Source: Tautonia rosea (GTDB taxonomy: Bacteria > Planctomycetota > Planctomycetia > Isosphaerales > Isosphaeraceae). Taken from it: a stretch of 64,000 nucleotides of DNA. The position numbers and the translations under genes were made by a program. Positions within the stretch are counted from its first letter, which is position 1. Every line of letters starts with the position of its first letter. Below, piece after piece: positions 34,343 to 43,098 of the stretch. Where the stretch lies: NCBI RefSeq assembly GCF_012958305.1, contig NZ_JABBYO010000005.1, positions 186,001-250,000 of the forward strand, in the 5' to 3' direction. Below the pieces are notes generated by a model that saw only the letters and a list, made by a program, of their open reading frames with translations, did not search any database and had not been told where the DNA came from.

Positions 34343-36319
34343 TCAAAATCCGGCAGTTGATCGTTCGGGAAGCGGTCGGGTGGAAGAGAGGTGTTCTTCC
34401 ATTTTGTGGATCGCGACAACCCCCACCCCTGCCTGAGTGGCCTCAAGCGCCAGATACTTCAAGCCTCGGCCGGGTGGGATCCGGCGGATCAGAAGCTCAC
34501 CTTGCTTGAGAAATCGCATGGGAGTCCAGGTTGAAAGACGAAGACCGGCTCGCGCGCAAAACGGGCGAGCCATTTCGGTCGCTTCTCGAAGATCGAGGCG
34601 AGTGAGGGCGACGGGAGTTTTCTTGAGGGTCTCAAATAGACCCCCGGCCGATCGAACCACCCACCAACGCGCCGCCCGAGCCGTTGCGTCGGTTGATTCC
34701 AAAGCTGAGCGTCGAACCGCGACCCGACTGGCGAGTTCAGCAGTTTCCTCTCGGGCGATCCGACCCGCTCCTCGAATCGCTCCTTTGGCTGCGGACTTGA
34801 CTTCGGAGCGAGCGATTTCCGAGGCAACCACTCCCTGCGGTTGCAAGGTGGTGAGAAACAGCACATCCGCAATGATGAACCCAGCATCAAACACCGCCCA
34901 GGCATATTCACCCCGAGTCGGAGAATAACCCTTGCGCAAGACGTCGCCAAGGTGCAGGAGATCGTAGAGCGGAAGGAACTCGTAATACGAGGTTTCGGTT
35001 GATCCGAGCGACTCGGCACGGCTGAGTCCATCCCGCCGAATCATCTCGATGGTCTGCTGACCACTCTCTCCCGAGAATATGGTCATCGCATAGGCCACGT
35101 TTTCCAGCGTGGATCGCTCTTGTTTGGCCTTCAAGTCCGCAAGGAACTCTGGGGAAGCGTCCGACGAGGCAACAGGGGGGATCACGCCCGGACCATCGCG
35201 TCGGAGAATCTCGCGAAATCCTTCGTGATCGTCGTATTTCGTAAGCATTGCCAGCGCTGCTGCGCCGTGTTCGGCAATGGCGGCAACGGCCCGCGCCTGG
35301 TCATTGGTGTTACTCGAATAGTCATAAACCACCGAGGCAGCATCGGGTCCAACTCGTCGTAGCGCACGTTCCGCATCGACTCCGTGTTCAGCAATCAAGC
35401 GAAGGCCCTGAGGACTTCCACCGACTTCGGGAATCAGGTTCAAGGCCGCCACATGCCGCAATTCGGCGGCGAACATCTCAGGCGACCTGCTTCGGAGTCG
35501 CTCAACAACGTACGCTTCGTTCACCCGAAGGACAATCAGGGTATAGTCCAGAGGAATTGCGTCTCTGAGGACCAGGAGGATCGCTCCAAACCGATGTACG
35601 GTGGCAAAACCATCAAGCCCTTGCAACCGAAAGGCATCGAGAGCGAGGTCGCCGTAAATGTCGATTGTTCGAACCGCGGCCTTCAGGTCCGGAGAGCCTT
35701 CAGAGAGATCCAGACACATCAGGACTGCCATCAATTGTCCCAAACGCTCAGGATCGTGTTCCCAACGCTCGATCAGTTGAGTGACACCGCTCGGATCACT
35801 CAGAATCAAGGGAAGTGCTGAAGGGAAAGAGGCAGCAGCGCGTCGTTGCCCCGCATTGAGACGAGCAATGGAGGTGATCAGGACTCGCCGATCCGTCGAG
35901 TCAGAACGCTTCAAACCGAAGTACTCTCGCCAGTTGAGCAAGAGATCCGCAGCGGCCTCATCGTCAACCAGAGTGGTGAGGCGTCGAAAATCGTCAGAGG
36001 CATGTTCGTATAGATAGACCGCCTCAAGGTCGAGCCGGTCAAGCAGTTGTAAGCCTCGAAGACCGTCAGTTCGCTCAATCGTAATGGCGTTCTGCCCATA
36101 TCGCTCGAGAACGCGTTCCACCAGTTCCGGATGATCCGGATAGGCATGGCGGATCCGTTCCTCGCTTCGTAATCGTTCCGCATCGGCCGTGACTGCGACA
36201 ACATGAGGAGTCGAAACGAGTTCGGACTCTTGAACGGGAAGTTCAGGATGTTTGGTCCCGAACTTTATTAGAACTCCGAGCGATCCGAGCAACGCGGCGA
36301 TGGCAATGATCCGCTTCAT
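34343..36319 (-). CDS. Large helical repeat membrane protein, unknown
   Basis: A 658-residue protein of no recognised family. An N-terminal transmembrane helix (about 4-21) acts as anchor or uncleaved signal; a second hydrophobic segment (AWAVFDAGFIIADVLFLTTLQ) lies near residue 470. Between them are many helical units with the pattern HG-A-L...G-A (for example IAEHGVDAERALRRVGPDA and IAEHGAAALAMLTKY), a HEAT-like arrangement. C-terminal part (about 500-640) is Arg-rich and Ala-rich. It is the first gene of the minus-strand run that continues with a similar smaller protein, the GTPase-C2 protein and the GAP1-like protein. The start ATG at 36319 has a weak ribosome site. Confidence 0.75.
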   Translation of the reverse strand: MKRIIAIAALLGSLGVLIKFGTKHPELPVQESELVSTPHVVAVTADAERLRSEERIRHAYPDHPELVERVLERYGQNAITIERTDGLRGLQLLDRLDLEAVYLYEHASDDFRRLTTLVDDEAAADLLLNWREYFGLKRSDSTDRRVLITSIARLNAGQRRAAASFPSALPLILSDPSGVTQLIERWEHDPERLGQLMAVLMCLDLSEGSPDLKAAVRTIDIYGDLALDAFRLQGLDGFATVHRFGAILLVLRDAIPLDYTLIVLRVNEAYVVERLRSRSPEMFAAELRHVAALNLIPEVGGSPQGLRLIAEHGVDAERALRRVGPDAASVVYDYSSNTNDQARAVAAIAEHGAAALAMLTKYDDHEGFREILRRDGPGVIPPVASSDASPEFLADLKAKQERSTLENVAYAMTIFSGESGQQTIEMIRRDGLSRAESLGSTETSYYEFLPLYDLLHLGDVLRKGYSPTRGEYAWAVFDAGFIIADVLFLTTLQPQGVVASEIARSEVKSAAKGAIRGAGRIAREETAELASRVAVRRSALESTDATARAARWWVVRSAGGLFETLKKTPVALTRLDLREATEMARPFCARAGLRLSTWTPMRFLKQGELLIRRIPPGRGLKYLALEATQAGVGVVAIHKMEEHLSSTRPLPERSTAGF

Positions 36320-36703
36320 AGTCGAATGGCCTCGATCTCCGGAGTGCCGCCTCGGCGTTCGGCGGCCCGTCGATCCAACTGGTACTCTGCTAAGAGGATG
36401 CGAATCAAGTGCCGATCTCCTGAGTTCTGGTTCGTTCGCATCTTGCCGAACGCAAGAATCGCCAGTGTTCCCTTGAGAAGTGTAGCCGTCAATCGGAGCT
36501 TCTTGGGAAAGGTGACTGGGAACGGCTCGAAGGCTCAGTTGCGATCGATCCGATTCGCAGGACCGTTATTCTTTCGACGAGCGAGGGGCTGTTGCCTTAC
36601 ACTTCGTAGGCATAGGGCGAATGAAGAGTTCGCGACCCTGGACGATCTTGAAGATGAATTCGTTGGACCGGCCTGTTCATTGCTTGAACTTCGAGGTGAT
36701 TTC
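36320..36703. other. Divergent intergenic region, 384 bases
   Basis: Holds the promoters for the minus-strand repeat protein and plus-strand pyruvate kinase. The pyk frame stays open through this region, but codons there encode an Arg/Ser-rich string without pyruvate kinase similarity, so I treat it as untranslated. No further clear motif. Confidence 0.55.
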
Positions 36704-38167
36704 GTGCTGATCGATCCTGAAGAACCGCTTGCTGGGGTCAGAACAAAAATTGTAGCAACACTTGGGCCTGCCTCGAGTTGTCCGGAAATGATTGCTCGGC
36801 TCCTCGGCGCGGGAGTCGATGTGTTCCGTCTGAACTTTTCGCATGGGTTGCACGAGGAGCATGCCGAAACACTGGCGACGATTCGCCAAATGGCCTCGGA
36901 ACGCGATCGTGTCGTCGGTGTTCTGATGGATTTGTGTGGTCCCAAGATCCGTCTTGGTGAGCTTCCCGACGGGACGATGAGTTGCCAGACAGGCGAGATT
37001 TACACCCTTGCGCGAACTCCCACGGGGGAAGAGAACGAGTTTTCAAGCACCTATGATGAGTTACCAGAGGATCTTACGGTTGGCGATTCGGTTTTGTTCG
37101 CTGACGGGACCGTGGGCATGGAGGTGACAGAAAAGCGGCCTGGGCTGGTCAGGCTCCGCGTCTGGCTTCCAGGAGTGATTCGATCGCGGCAGGGAATCAA
37201 TGTTCCAGGATCAGGCCTGAGTTTACCTTCCCTCACGGAGAAAGATCTGGTTGATCTCGACTGGGCCACCAAGCATGAGGTGGACTTCATTGCACTGTCG
37301 TTCGTGCGATCTGGTGCCGATCTGGCTCGGTTGCGCTATGAACTCAATCAGCGGAAGATTCGAGCCAAGGTCGTTGCGAAGATCGAGAAACCGCAGGCTG
37401 TGAACGACCTCTCCGCAATCCTCGCGCTCAGCGACGTAGTTATGGTGGCCCGGGGGGACCTGGGGGTTGAGGTTGATGTTGCCAGGGTCCCAGCAATCCA
37501 AAAACGGATTGTGAAGGAGGCTCACTCGGCCGGAGTTCCCGTGATCATCGCCACCCAGATGCTCACAAGTATGGAACGGTCTGGCCGACCGACCCGAGCC
37601 GAAGCCAGCGACGTCTTCAACGCGGCGATCGACGGTTCTGATGCCGTGATGCTGTCCGGAGAGACCGCAATCGGAGACTTCCCCGTGGAGGCAGTGCGTA
37701 CCATGAGTCGGATTCTGACCGAAGCGGAACGATTCGAGACGGCAGCTCATCCCTTCGAGGGGATTGAGGTGGGGAGGGATGTGGGTTGGGTGTCTCCGAT
37801 CACTGAATCAGTCGTTGAGGCAGGAAGTCTTGCTTCCCGAAAATTAGGTGCTGCGTTAATGGTCGTGGCGACCCGGTCGGGCCGATCGGCGCTCGCAGTA
37901 TCGATGCAGCGTAATCGAACTCCGACCATTGCACTGGGGCAGACCGACGAGGTCGCCCGGCAACTCAGCCTGCTCTGGGGAGTGCTCCCAAGGACGATTC
38001 CGGCCTCGATTTCTGACCTCGACGAGGCCGTTGACCACGCAGTTTCCTGGGCTAGTGACCAGGGTTTGGTGACTTCAGGAGATCGAGTTGTCGTACTCCG
38101 AGGATTTTTTCCGGATCAACCGAGTCACAATACGATGGTTGTCCGCGAGATCGAGAATCCATCATGA
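36704..38167 (+). CDS. pyk: Pyruvate kinase
   Basis: A 487-residue pyruvate kinase, making ATP and pyruvate from phosphoenolpyruvate in glycolysis. N-terminal RTKIVATLGPAS, FRLNFSHG with the substrate and potassium contacts, LMDLCGPKIRLGE of the B-domain entry, the signature KIEKPQAVNDL (active Lys and Glu) and MVARGDLGVE, then ATQMLTSM and SDAVMLSGETA are all intact. The C-terminal domain is the ordinary type without a PEP-utiliser extension. The GTG at 36704 has GAGGTGAT five bases upstream, a much stronger signal than the further upstream in-frame starts, and gives the expected family length. Confidence 0.94.
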   Translation: MLIDPEEPLAGVRTKIVATLGPASSCPEMIARLLGAGVDVFRLNFSHGLHEEHAETLATIRQMASERDRVVGVLMDLCGPKIRLGELPDGTMSCQTGEIYTLARTPTGEENEFSSTYDELPEDLTVGDSVLFADGTVGMEVTEKRPGLVRLRVWLPGVIRSRQGINVPGSGLSLPSLTEKDLVDLDWATKHEVDFIALSFVRSGADLARLRYELNQRKIRAKVVAKIEKPQAVNDLSAILALSDVVMVARGDLGVEVDVARVPAIQKRIVKEAHSAGVPVIIATQMLTSMERSGRPTRAEASDVFNAAIDGSDAVMLSGETAIGDFPVEAVRTMSRILTEAERFETAAHPFEGIEVGRDVGWVSPITESVVEAGSLASRKLGAALMVVATRSGRSALAVSMQRNRTPTIALGQTDEVARQLSLLWGVLPRTIPASISDLDEAVDHAVSWASDQGLVTSGDRVVVLRGFFPDQPSHNTMVVREIENPS

Positions 38168-38186
38168 TTTCTCAGAACCGACCGGC

Positions 38187-39191
38187 TTAGCTCGCGACTC
38201 CTGCCCGGAACTCGTCAGAAACCCGAGGAATGAACGCGTTTCGGTCGGCAACGACAATCTGACCGAGCCCCTCCTCTCGGGAGCGTCGAAGCGATTCCTG
38301 GGCAACATCGAGGAGAACATCGGCTTCTTGGGCGTCATCCGGAGAACAGGCGGCTCCGATGGCGATCTGGCAACATTCGTTCCAGCCGGTCACCTCCAGA
38401 ATTGACCGGGCAACGGCTTCGGCAATGAGGGCAGTGTTGTCTGAGGAGGCATTGGGAAGAACCGCAATCAGTGTCCGTTCATTGTGCTGAACAACCAGAT
38501 CGCTTTCGCGGAGTGTTCGTACCACCGAGTTGATGACGAGAGTTGACTCAGATTCCGGTTGTGTCGTCGAAGCGTTCCCTGGATTCTCGATCAGTTTGGG
38601 CAAACCGATCGCCAGCACTCCGAGCGGTTCTCGACGGCGTCGAGCCAGAAGTATCAGTTGCCGTAAGTAAGGGATTAGCAGTGAATTTGGTTTCAATGCA
38701 GGCTCTCCAGCACCGGGAAGCGAGATGCGGAGGAGCCGCTCTCGACCGAGCAGACGGTCACCGATTGCAGCGATGGCACAGAGCGTTTCGAGGTCGGTGC
38801 GAGTCGAGGGAGGTATGCGTCGTCCCTGAATCGGGGAGATGAGGAGGGTTCCGAGGAGCTCGTTTCGGTAGCGGATCGGCACCTGAAATGGGGGGCCGGG
38901 TGGTGTTCCGAATAACGATCGGCTCTGCAAGACCCGATTCGGGCCTCCGACCGGTCGTATTTCGACTCGTGGGGCTCCAGTCAGTTCCTGGGCTGATTGG
39001 AGCAAGAGCTTGTGAACCTCATCACGTTGGGTCGATGCCCCAACAGAATCCAAGAATGTGGCAAGGACGTGACTGGAACGTGGAGCCCAACCCAGAATCT
39101 CGGCCCAACGACGATGGAATGGCTTGGGTCTGGGCTCGTTCGATTCGACGATCTGGGTCATGATCGTCGAAGTGTTGATCGACGCTTGCAT
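38187..39191 (-). CDS. GAF plus degenerate GGDEF protein
   Basis: A 334-residue protein with a GAF-like sensory domain (about 40-155) and a C-terminal region (about 170-325) that follows the GGDEF fold but lacks the catalytic GG(D/E)EF: the expected place reads QHNERTLIAVLPN. The late GGDEF feature, an Asp/Glu-rich helix with LLDVAQESLRRSREEG, is kept. It is therefore probably not a diguanylate cyclase and could bind nucleotide or act as a regulator. The ATG at 39191 or an internal ATG at 39161 both have weak ribosome sites. It converges with pyk (stop codons 20 bases apart). Confidence 0.75.
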   Translation of the reverse strand: MQASINTSTIMTQIVESNEPRPKPFHRRWAEILGWAPRSSHVLATFLDSVGASTQRDEVHKLLLQSAQELTGAPRVEIRPVGGPNRVLQSRSLFGTPPGPPFQVPIRYRNELLGTLLISPIQGRRIPPSTRTDLETLCAIAAIGDRLLGRERLLRISLPGAGEPALKPNSLLIPYLRQLILLARRRREPLGVLAIGLPKLIENPGNASTTQPESESTLVINSVVRTLRESDLVVQHNERTLIAVLPNASSDNTALIAEAVARSILEVTGWNECCQIAIGAACSPDDAQEADVLLDVAQESLRRSREEGLGQIVVADRNAFIPRVSDEFRAGVAS

Positions 39192-39472
39192 GGGGCTGTG
39201 CTCCGAGTCGTCGGATCATCGGCGCGATCGTGATCAATCAGGTGGTTCTCCAGAAGGACCCTAGGTTACCGATCGTCTTCGAGCAACTTGGTCTTGTCAG
39301 GAGCCGACGATCTCGGCACCATACGCCCGCTTCGGGACGGAACCTCCGCTTCTGAACCGAAGCCTTCCCATCCGAGCGTTCCAATCAATCGGATCATCGG
39401 CCCCCCTACTCTGCGAGACATCCCATCGTGTCTGGGCCGCGATCGTCGGTCGAGGTCGAGCAGAGGATTGTC

Positions 39473-40057
39473 ATGAAACGACCCAGGCCCCTTTTGTCTG
39501 CGCTCTTCGCAGCGTTGATCCTTCCGGCGGGCCTGTCTGGCTGCGCAACAGTCAGGAATCAAGGGGTACTCCCCAATCCTCTCATCATCCAGACGACCAG
39601 TTTCGATGTCGCCTGGGACGCAACGGTCCACGCACTCGATGAGGATTTCGAGATCGATCAGGAGAACCGGCTGGCCCGGCGGATCTCGACCTATCCCGAG
39701 ACGGCTGCGACCATTGTCGAGCCCTGGCGCGGCGATTCCATCGGGTTTAGGCAACGACTCGAGGCGACCTTGCAAACATATCGACGCTTTGCGATAGCGA
39801 CCGTCGAGCCAGTTGCCGAGGGATATGCCATCAACGTCGAGGTCTGGAAAGAGCTCGAATTTCTCGATCGGCCGGAACGACAGAATGGCGGGATGGCTGC
39901 CTTTCCGCAGGATTTTCAGATCAACAGATCACGAGAAGTCGTGGGACCGATCGCCCCTCCTCTCGGATGGATTCCTGAGGGTCGAGATTTTGCTCTCGAA
40001 CAACGCATTCTAGATCGAATCGAGCGGAAGTTGCTCAATCCGGGTTCGTTCCCCTGA
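39473..40057 (+). CDS. Small lipoprotein of unknown function
   Basis: A 194-residue lipoprotein with signal peptide and lipobox LSGC (Cys24). The mature domain begins with a strand-rich region (TTSFDVAWDATVHALDEDF), and resembles short planctomycete lipoproteins of unknown role, perhaps DUF4136-like in having alternating strands and an Arg-rich middle; this is weak. The ATG at 39473 has AGAGGA seven bases upstream; an in-frame upstream start at 39428 would put 15 hydrophilic residues before the signal peptide. Its TGA (40055-40057) directly abuts the stop of the converging M20 gene with zero intergenic bases. Confidence 0.78.
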   Translation: MKRPRPLLSALFAALILPAGLSGCATVRNQGVLPNPLIIQTTSFDVAWDATVHALDEDFEIDQENRLARRISTYPETAATIVEPWRGDSIGFRQRLEATLQTYRRFAIATVEPVAEGYAINVEVWKELEFLDRPERQNGGMAAFPQDFQINRSREVVGPIAPPLGWIPEGRDFALEQRILDRIERKLLNPGSFP

Positions 40058-41242
40058 TTAATGAGCGTTCGTCAGACCCTCGCGACCAAGGTGACAGGCG
40101 ATCGCATAGTAGACCTCGACCGCCTGTTCAAGTTGATCGACTGCGATCCACTCGTCCTTGGTGTGTGCCTGAGCGATGTCTCCAGGGCCAAGCACCAGCG
40201 ACGGGATTCCCGACGCTGAGAGCGGCCCTGCATCGGTTCCATAGGGCACTGCAGAGATGGATGGACGTTGGCCAAGAACTGTGCCGATGGCTTCTCGAAC
40301 CGGTTCCACCCATGACGATGCCCGGTCGGGACCAAGTGAAGGCATTCGGACCCAGGGTTCGCTAAAGGCGAAGGGGATTGAATCACCGAGCGCCTGATGG
40401 AGTGCATCGCGGAGAGCCTGGCGAACCCCGTCAACATCCTCTCCAGGAATCACGCGACGATCAAGGTCGATCGAACAGGTATCCGGGACGACATTGACAC
40501 TTTGGCCCCCTTCAATCCGACCGACAGAAAGAGTCGGAGGTCCGAGGAGGGGATCTGGCGTCGACTCCTGGAGACACTCTGAATAATTCTGGATCGCGGT
40601 CAGCACGTGTGCCATCCGATAAATGGCATTGATGCCATCGCGAGGCCGAGAACTATGGCAGGCGACACCTTCGGTGAGGACTTTCCAGCGGACGGCTCCT
40701 TTATGGGCCGTGACGACCTCGAGCATCGTCGGCTCGGCCACAATGGCCAGGTCGACTTCGAGTCCCTGGGAGGCTAGCGCCGAGGAACCGGTGTGGGTGT
40801 ACTCTTCATCGACGGTGCAGGCCAGAATCACTCGGGCGGCCCCTTTTGGCCGGTTGTTCACCAGCCGAGCGAAGGCTGACAACATGGCCGCCATACCACC
40901 CTTCACGTCACATGATCCTCGTCCGTAAACCCGACCTCCCTCCACCGATGGACGGAAGGGGTCGATCACCATTCCTTCGGTTGGGACCGTGTCTTGATGA
41001 GCGTCCCAGAGCAGGGTGTGCCGAGCATCGGACGGCTCGAACTTTGCGATCAGGTTGTCTCGTCCCGGGGAAATCGTGCGCCGTTCAAAAGGCACGTCGA
41101 GGGAACGAAAAAACGATTCCAGATAATCCGACACACGTCCTTCAAAAAAAGGTGATTCGTGTGGAACGGATCGGCCCATCGGGTTGACACTCGGTCGCGA
41201 CACCAAGTCAGAGAGGATCTTCACAACGTTCGAGGCAGCCAC
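40058..41242 (-). CDS. M20-family deacetylase/desuccinylase (ArgE/DapE-like)
   Basis: A 394-residue zinc hydrolase. Ligands visible: His in DAHQDTV, bridging Asp in GRGSCDVKGG, catalytic Glu-Glu in TVDEEYTHTG, Glu in AEPT and a last His in GDIAQAHTKDE. The dimerisation domain sits between about 180 and 290. Patterns fit ArgE/DapE/carboxypeptidase G2-type enzymes acting on N-acyl amino acids; exact substrate is unresolved, since no arginine or lysine pathway gene is adjacent. It follows efp by 108 bases in the same direction and a strong hairpin stands between them, so the two may be independent units. Confidence 0.88.
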   Translation of the reverse strand: MAASNVVKILSDLVSRPSVNPMGRSVPHESPFFEGRVSDYLESFFRSLDVPFERRTISPGRDNLIAKFEPSDARHTLLWDAHQDTVPTEGMVIDPFRPSVEGGRVYGRGSCDVKGGMAAMLSAFARLVNNRPKGAARVILACTVDEEYTHTGSSALASQGLEVDLAIVAEPTMLEVVTAHKGAVRWKVLTEGVACHSSRPRDGINAIYRMAHVLTAIQNYSECLQESTPDPLLGPPTLSVGRIEGGQSVNVVPDTCSIDLDRRVIPGEDVDGVRQALRDALHQALGDSIPFAFSEPWVRMPSLGPDRASSWVEPVREAIGTVLGQRPSISAVPYGTDAGPLSASGIPSLVLGPGDIAQAHTKDEWIAVDQLEQAVEVYYAIACHLGREGLTNAH

Positions 41243-41272
41243 GATGAATCGCTCCGCAGCGAACCGAGCCCC

Positions 41273-41317
41273 GGCTCCTCTTCAACCTGATTTCAGGGGA
41301 CGGCATGAAGAGGAGCC
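41273..41317 (-). terminator. Nested hairpin downstream of efp
   Basis: Perfect 12-base arms 41273-41284 and 41306-41317 enclose a 21-base loop which itself contains CCTGA-TT-TCAGG (41286-41297). It lies 33 bases after the efp stop on the minus strand and before the M20 gene. No T-run follows, so terminator or processing structure are both open. Confidence 0.6.
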
Positions 41318-41350
41318 ATCTGGCCAGGAAGAGACGAGAGTGAACCCCGA

Positions 41351-41914
41351 TTACTTCACACGTTCGACGTATTTGCCGTCGCGTGTATCGATTCGAACTT
41401 TTTCACCAGGACCGATAAATGGAGGCACGCTGATCTTGAGGCCTGTTTCTGTCGTCGCTTCCTTGTACTGGTTCGTCGCAGTGGCCCCTTTGATCGAGGG
41501 AGGAGTGTCGGTGATCGTGTGCTCGACCGTGTCGGGCAACTCGATCGAGACCGGCTTCTCATCAACGTAGCGAACGCTGACCTTGGTGTTCGGTAGCAAG
41601 TACTGCATCGAATCGCCGATCATGTCAGGCGAAAAAGTAAGTTGATCAAAGGTCGAGGTGTCCATGAAAACATGCTCGTCACCTGACGAGTAGAGGTACT
41701 CGTACTCCTTCGACTCCACGAAGGGGACCTCGATCTGGTCGACCGATCGAAATCGCTTGTCGATGATCGAGCCAGTCTGCATGTTCTTGAGTTTCGCCTG
41801 GACCATCGCACGGAGGTTTCCGGGCGTATGATGGTAGAAATCATGGACAACATAATTGGTGCCGTCCATGATAATCACCATGCCACGGCGGATGTCAGTC
41901 GCTTTGATGTTCAT
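41351..41914 (-). CDS. efp: Elongation factor P, Asn-tip variant
   Basis: A 187-residue EF-P, which enters the ribosomal E site to help form proline-proline bonds. The KOW-like domain I, the OB domains II and III and the C-terminal signature (TRDGKYVERVK) are complete. The domain I loop, KPGKGQA in E. coli with modified Lys34, here reads TPGNLRA, so Asn33 is at the tip instead of Lys or Arg. It would not be a substrate for EpmA lysylation or EarP rhamnosylation. The ATG at 41914 has a weak ribosome site. The gene sits between an O-methyltransferase and an M20 peptidase, and no modification enzyme is nearby. Confidence 0.92.
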   Translation of the reverse strand: MNIKATDIRRGMVIIMDGTNYVVHDFYHHTPGNLRAMVQAKLKNMQTGSIIDKRFRSVDQIEVPFVESKEYEYLYSSGDEHVFMDTSTFDQLTFSPDMIGDSMQYLLPNTKVSVRYVDEKPVSIELPDTVEHTITDTPPSIKGATATNQYKEATTETGLKISVPPFIGPGEKVRIDTRDGKYVERVK

Positions 41915-42039
41915 GGCAGACGAGGAAAAACGCGGGCTCTAGGGAAGGAGGATCGTGCCCAGGTGGACGGGCATCGGATGATGGAAGATCTTATTCGATC
42001 AAGGTCTACGGTGCCTAGTCCAGTTCGGCGGTCCGGAGA

Positions 42040-43098
42040 TCAGGAGCTTCGAGAGGCGGGCAGAACACCGCAATGTACCAGGGTTGGCACGATTGGTCCT
42101 GGATCGAAGCCAGCCTCGGTCAGCCACTCTCGGTACTCGGCGGCGCTATAGGCCCGACCCTCGGTGAGCGAGAAAAGCGAGGCCGAATAAAGCGCGACTG
42201 GCAAGGGCCCATCCATGTCGTCGTTGAGGAATACATCGTGAATTAGAAGTTTTCGACCGGCCGAGAGTGCTTCAGACAGTCGGGAGAGGAGGGTCTTGCA
42301 CTCAGGAATATCCCAATCGTGCAAGATATTGGACAGCAGGACGGTGTCCGCACCGTGCGGCACAGGGTCAGTAAACATATCGCCAGAACGACATTCAAGA
42401 CGGTCGGCCACACCATGTGCTTCGGCCAGTTCATGAGCGACTTTCAGCACCTCGGGGCGATCCCAGACGATCGCTGTGAGCTCTGGGTGACGTTGCAAGT
42501 AGGCAATGCTGTAGAGTCCGGATCCTCCACCGACATCGAGCAAGGTACGGCATCCGGAGAGGGGGAAGGCCTCAGCGAGCACAGGTGCCACGTTTCTGGC
42601 CCGACCGGCCAGGGAGAGGGTCAATGAACGCGCCGTTGTCTCTCGCTCCATGGCAGAGTCAATCCCATCTCGATAAACGAACGCGACTCCTTCCTCGGTC
42701 ACAGGGCCAGAGGTCGCGGGATGATTTGAGCGTAGCCGTTCGGCCATCTCAATCACTCCAGGGCTCTGCGCCGCCAGAGTGAGGTAACAGCCGACGTCAA
42801 AACGAGCGCCGGGAACAAGATGCTCTCGGGAAAGCTCGGTGAGTTCAAGGAACCCTTGGTCATTTCGGCTCAGTAGACCCATGGCTCGAAGGGCGGTGAA
42901 CAGGACTGTCGCGGGTCGTTCCTGAAGGTGCAAGTCAGCTCGTAAGGCTGGCTCGGTTTGGGGAGCGTCGGCGAGGCGTCCAAATACATTGAAGTGGGAC
43001 ACTGCGGCTGTAAGTAACTCAGTGGCAAAGTTCCCTCGAAACAGCTCAAAAATCGGCGTCGGATCCGTACGGGGCCGGACGAGTTCTCGGTTGGTCAT
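42040..43098 (-). CDS. SAM-dependent O-methyltransferase (family 2)
   Basis: A 352-residue O-methyltransferase with an N-terminal winged-helix dimerisation domain (about 15-100) and a Rossmann SAM domain. Motif I is TLLDVGGGSGLYS (about 185-197), a second acid is in IVWDRPEV, and the catalytic His is in LSNILHDWD. This arrangement fits plant-type and bacterial polyketide or phenolic O-methyltransferases, e.g. TcmO-like and hydroxyneurosporene methyltransferase-like enzymes. No pathway partner lies next to it; the efp gene follows 125 bases downstream in the same direction. ATG with GGAG about 12 bases upstream. Confidence 0.87.
   Translation of the reverse strand: MTNRELVRPRTDPTPIFELFRGNFATELLTAAVSHFNVFGRLADAPQTEPALRADLHLQERPATVLFTALRAMGLLSRNDQGFLELTELSREHLVPGARFDVGCYLTLAAQSPGVIEMAERLRSNHPATSGPVTEEGVAFVYRDGIDSAMERETTARSLTLSLAGRARNVAPVLAEAFPLSGCRTLLDVGGGSGLYSIAYLQRHPELTAIVWDRPEVLKVAHELAEAHGVADRLECRSGDMFTDPVPHGADTVLLSNILHDWDIPECKTLLSRLSEALSAGRKLLIHDVFLNDDMDGPLPVALYSASLFSLTEGRAYSAAEYREWLTEAGFDPGPIVPTLVHCGVLPASRSS

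Noticed and set aside
36326-36703. N-terminal extension of the pyruvate kinase frame
   Set aside because: Encodes an Arg/Ser-rich string with no pyruvate kinase similarity; GTG at 36704 has GAGGTGAT upstream.
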